Shown here: positions 5,186-6,225 of the stretch, piece by piece
Position numbering within the stretch: position 1 is the first letter of the stretch
Layout of the letters: every line of letters starts with the position of its first letter
NCBI GenBank assembly: GCA_913020235.1
Contig: CAJWBT010000145.1
Location: 1-6,225 of the forward strand
DNA from: an uncultured Chloroflexota bacterium
GTDB taxonomy: Bacteria; Chloroflexota; Dehalococcoidia; UBA3495
Length of the DNA: 6,225 bases
Direction of reading: 5' to 3'
Notes under the pieces: model-generated
Databases searched by the model: none
The model's input: only the letters and a program-made list of their open reading frames with translations
What the model was told of the DNA's origin: nothing
Program-made: the position numbers and the translations under genes

Positions 5186-6225
5186 TCAGGGCTTGTAGAA
5201 CATGACGGACCGCTCCGGGTCCCGCCCGTGGCTGATCGATGTCACGTTATACCGGTGGCCCAGCAGGTGCTGCAACCGGCGCACGTAAGACCGTTGCGGG
5301 TGCAACTTCACGGAGGACTCGCCGTTCAACACCCGGTTGGCCGCATCTTCCGCCTCCTGCATCGCCAGGTCCAAGACCTCCTCGGAGGGCTGTTCCGGCC
5401 GGCCGTGGTCTCCACCTCCAAAGCCCCACTCCTTGGAGATGGCCCGGAGGAATTCCTGCACCTGGGGCATGGTATTCTTGCGCAGCACATAGACCGGCTT
5501 CCCGTTGGCCTCGGCAATCCGCACCAGCTGAGAGCCACGCCTGTAATGGGTTTTGGTGGTCAGGACCACGTCGGCCAGTCGCAGCTCGCCGGCAACTTGC
5601 ACTGAAATGCCGGTCTCGCCCACCGCGGCCTCCAGCTTATCCCGGCCCACGCCGAAGAGGAAGACCCGGGTATCCACATCCCGCACCGTTCCGCCGGAGG
5701 GGCCGGGCTCCCCAGGCTCCAAACGGTCCGCATGGACGAAGTCCGGCGACCAGGGCGCCGGCCTGGCTTCACTGAGCCGCGCCGGCTCGTGGCCCCGGTT
5801 AACCCGCCCCTCTTCGTCCAACCAGCGTGCCTCCGAGGCCACCGGGAAGCCACGAAGCCACTGGTCCACCACCTTGGCCACCCCATCATGGACGCCCAAT
5901 CGATCCCAGCCGTGAATCTCCACCACCACGTCGAAAGTGGGTGGCGCTTTACGCTCCAGGACGCTCTTCCGGGTGCCACGGTAACGGGCCTCCTGGTCGC
6001 CGAGGGTGACCGTCTGGACGCCTCCGATCAGATCAGACAGCGTGGGGTTCATGATCAGGTTGTCGAGGGTGTTGCCATGGGCGGTGGCGATGAGCTGCAC
6101 GCCCCGCTCGGCAATAGTCCGGGCGGCGGCGGCTTCTTGCTCGGTCCCCATCTCGTCGATGATGATGACTTCGGGCATATGGTTCTCCACCGCCTCGATC
6201 ATCACCGCGTGCTGGTTGGCCGGGG
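5186..6225 (-). CDS. Ycf45-like AAA ATPase with C-terminal R3H domain, 5'-truncated
   Basis: The C-terminal part of a protein related to chloroplast and cyanobacterial Ycf45 and to the SpoIIIAA-type ATPase fold. The reading frame stays open to the window edge, so the N-terminus and Walker A lie outside. Visible parts in order are QHAVMIEAVENHMPEV, the Walker B strand VIIIDE (encoded at 6169-6152), the IAERGVQLIATAHG segment, NPTLSDLIGG with VTLGDQEA, and RKAPPTFDVVVEI. After a less conserved linker comes a small domain from about RVFLFGVGRDKLE through ADVVLTTKTHYRRGS to KPVYVLRKNTMPQVQEFLR. The R3H domain ends the protein, with its R-x3-H motif as RRLQH at 5281-5267. R3H domains bind single-stranded nucleic acid, so an ATP-dependent nucleic-acid role is likely, but the cellular job is not established. 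It lies directly upstream of tmk and is probably cotranscribed with it. Confidence 0.92.
   Translation of the reverse strand, partial: PANQHAVMIEAVENHMPEVIIIDEMGTEQEAAAARTIAERGVQLIATAHGNTLDNLIMNPTLSDLIGGVQTVTLGDQEARYRGTRKSVLERKAPPTFDVVVEIHGWDRLGVHDGVAKVVDQWLRGFPVASEARWLDEEGRVNRGHEPARLSEARPAPWSPDFVHADRLEPGEPGPSGGTVRDVDTRVFLFGVGRDKLEAAVGETGISVQVAGELRLADVVLTTKTHYRRGSQLVRIAEANGKPVYVLRKNTMPQVQEFLRAISKEWGFGGGDHGRPEQPSEEVLDLAMQEAEDAANRVLNGESSVKLHPQRSYVRRLQHLLGHRYNVTSISHGRDPERSVMFYKP

Noticed and set aside
1..6225. CRISPR arrays, insertion sequences, tRNA or rRNA genes, phage or defence genes
   Set aside because: No regularly spaced repeats, transposase or integrase motifs, terminal repeats or structural RNA signatures were seen on either strand.

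Overview
The window is GC-rich, gene-dense bacterial DNA. Six protein-coding genes are evident, plus one gene that ordinary ORF calling would miss because it contains an in-frame TGA. The mix suggests an environmental Chloroflexota bacterium, possibly Dehalococcoidia or SAR202-like: chorismate synthase, a luciferase-like flavin oxidoreductase, two polytopic membrane proteins, thymidylate kinase and a Ycf45-type ATPase/R3H protein. This placement comes from protein flavour only, because the window holds no rRNA or other marker that settles it.

Layout. On the plus strand are the 3' part of aroC (1-1037), a membrane protein with an EEISWGQR motif (1087-2163), a second membrane protein with a DEAAEIHE motif (2251-2967) and an LLM-class flavin oxidoreductase (3048-4052). 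These four are collinear and separated by 49-87 bp. Two of the gaps hold hairpins without a T-tract. A 187-bp intergenic region follows, with a good sigma70-type promoter and inverted repeats. It leads into a small gene at 4240-4524 that ends at a strong intrinsic terminator. Convergent to it, on the minus strand, are tmk (4568-5173) and, upstream of tmk, a Ycf45-like AAA/R3H gene cut by the window edge (5186-6225). tmk and the R3H gene are 12 bp apart and look like one operon.

The main result is the small gene at 4240-4524. It reads as a 94-residue SelW/Rdx-family thioredoxin-like protein whose redox motif is Cys-Val-Pro-TGA, that is CxxU. An ideal ribosome binding site lies upstream of the ATG, the family similarity continues in frame on both sides of the TGA, and a hairpin follows the TGA. 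Together these indicate a selenoprotein rather than a short ORF starting at 4309. It has its own promoter and terminator, so it appears to be transcribed alone. No selenocysteine machinery (selA, selB, selC, selD) lies in the window, so recoding must be confirmed from the rest of the genome.

The genes fall into separate tasks: aromatic amino-acid biosynthesis (aroC), dTTP synthesis (tmk), probable nucleic-acid-linked ATPase activity (R3H gene), flavin-dependent redox chemistry (LLM protein) and thiol/selenol redox (SelW-like). The two membrane proteins have no known role. They carry conserved-looking acidic and histidine residues at membrane edges and could be uncharacterised enzymes.
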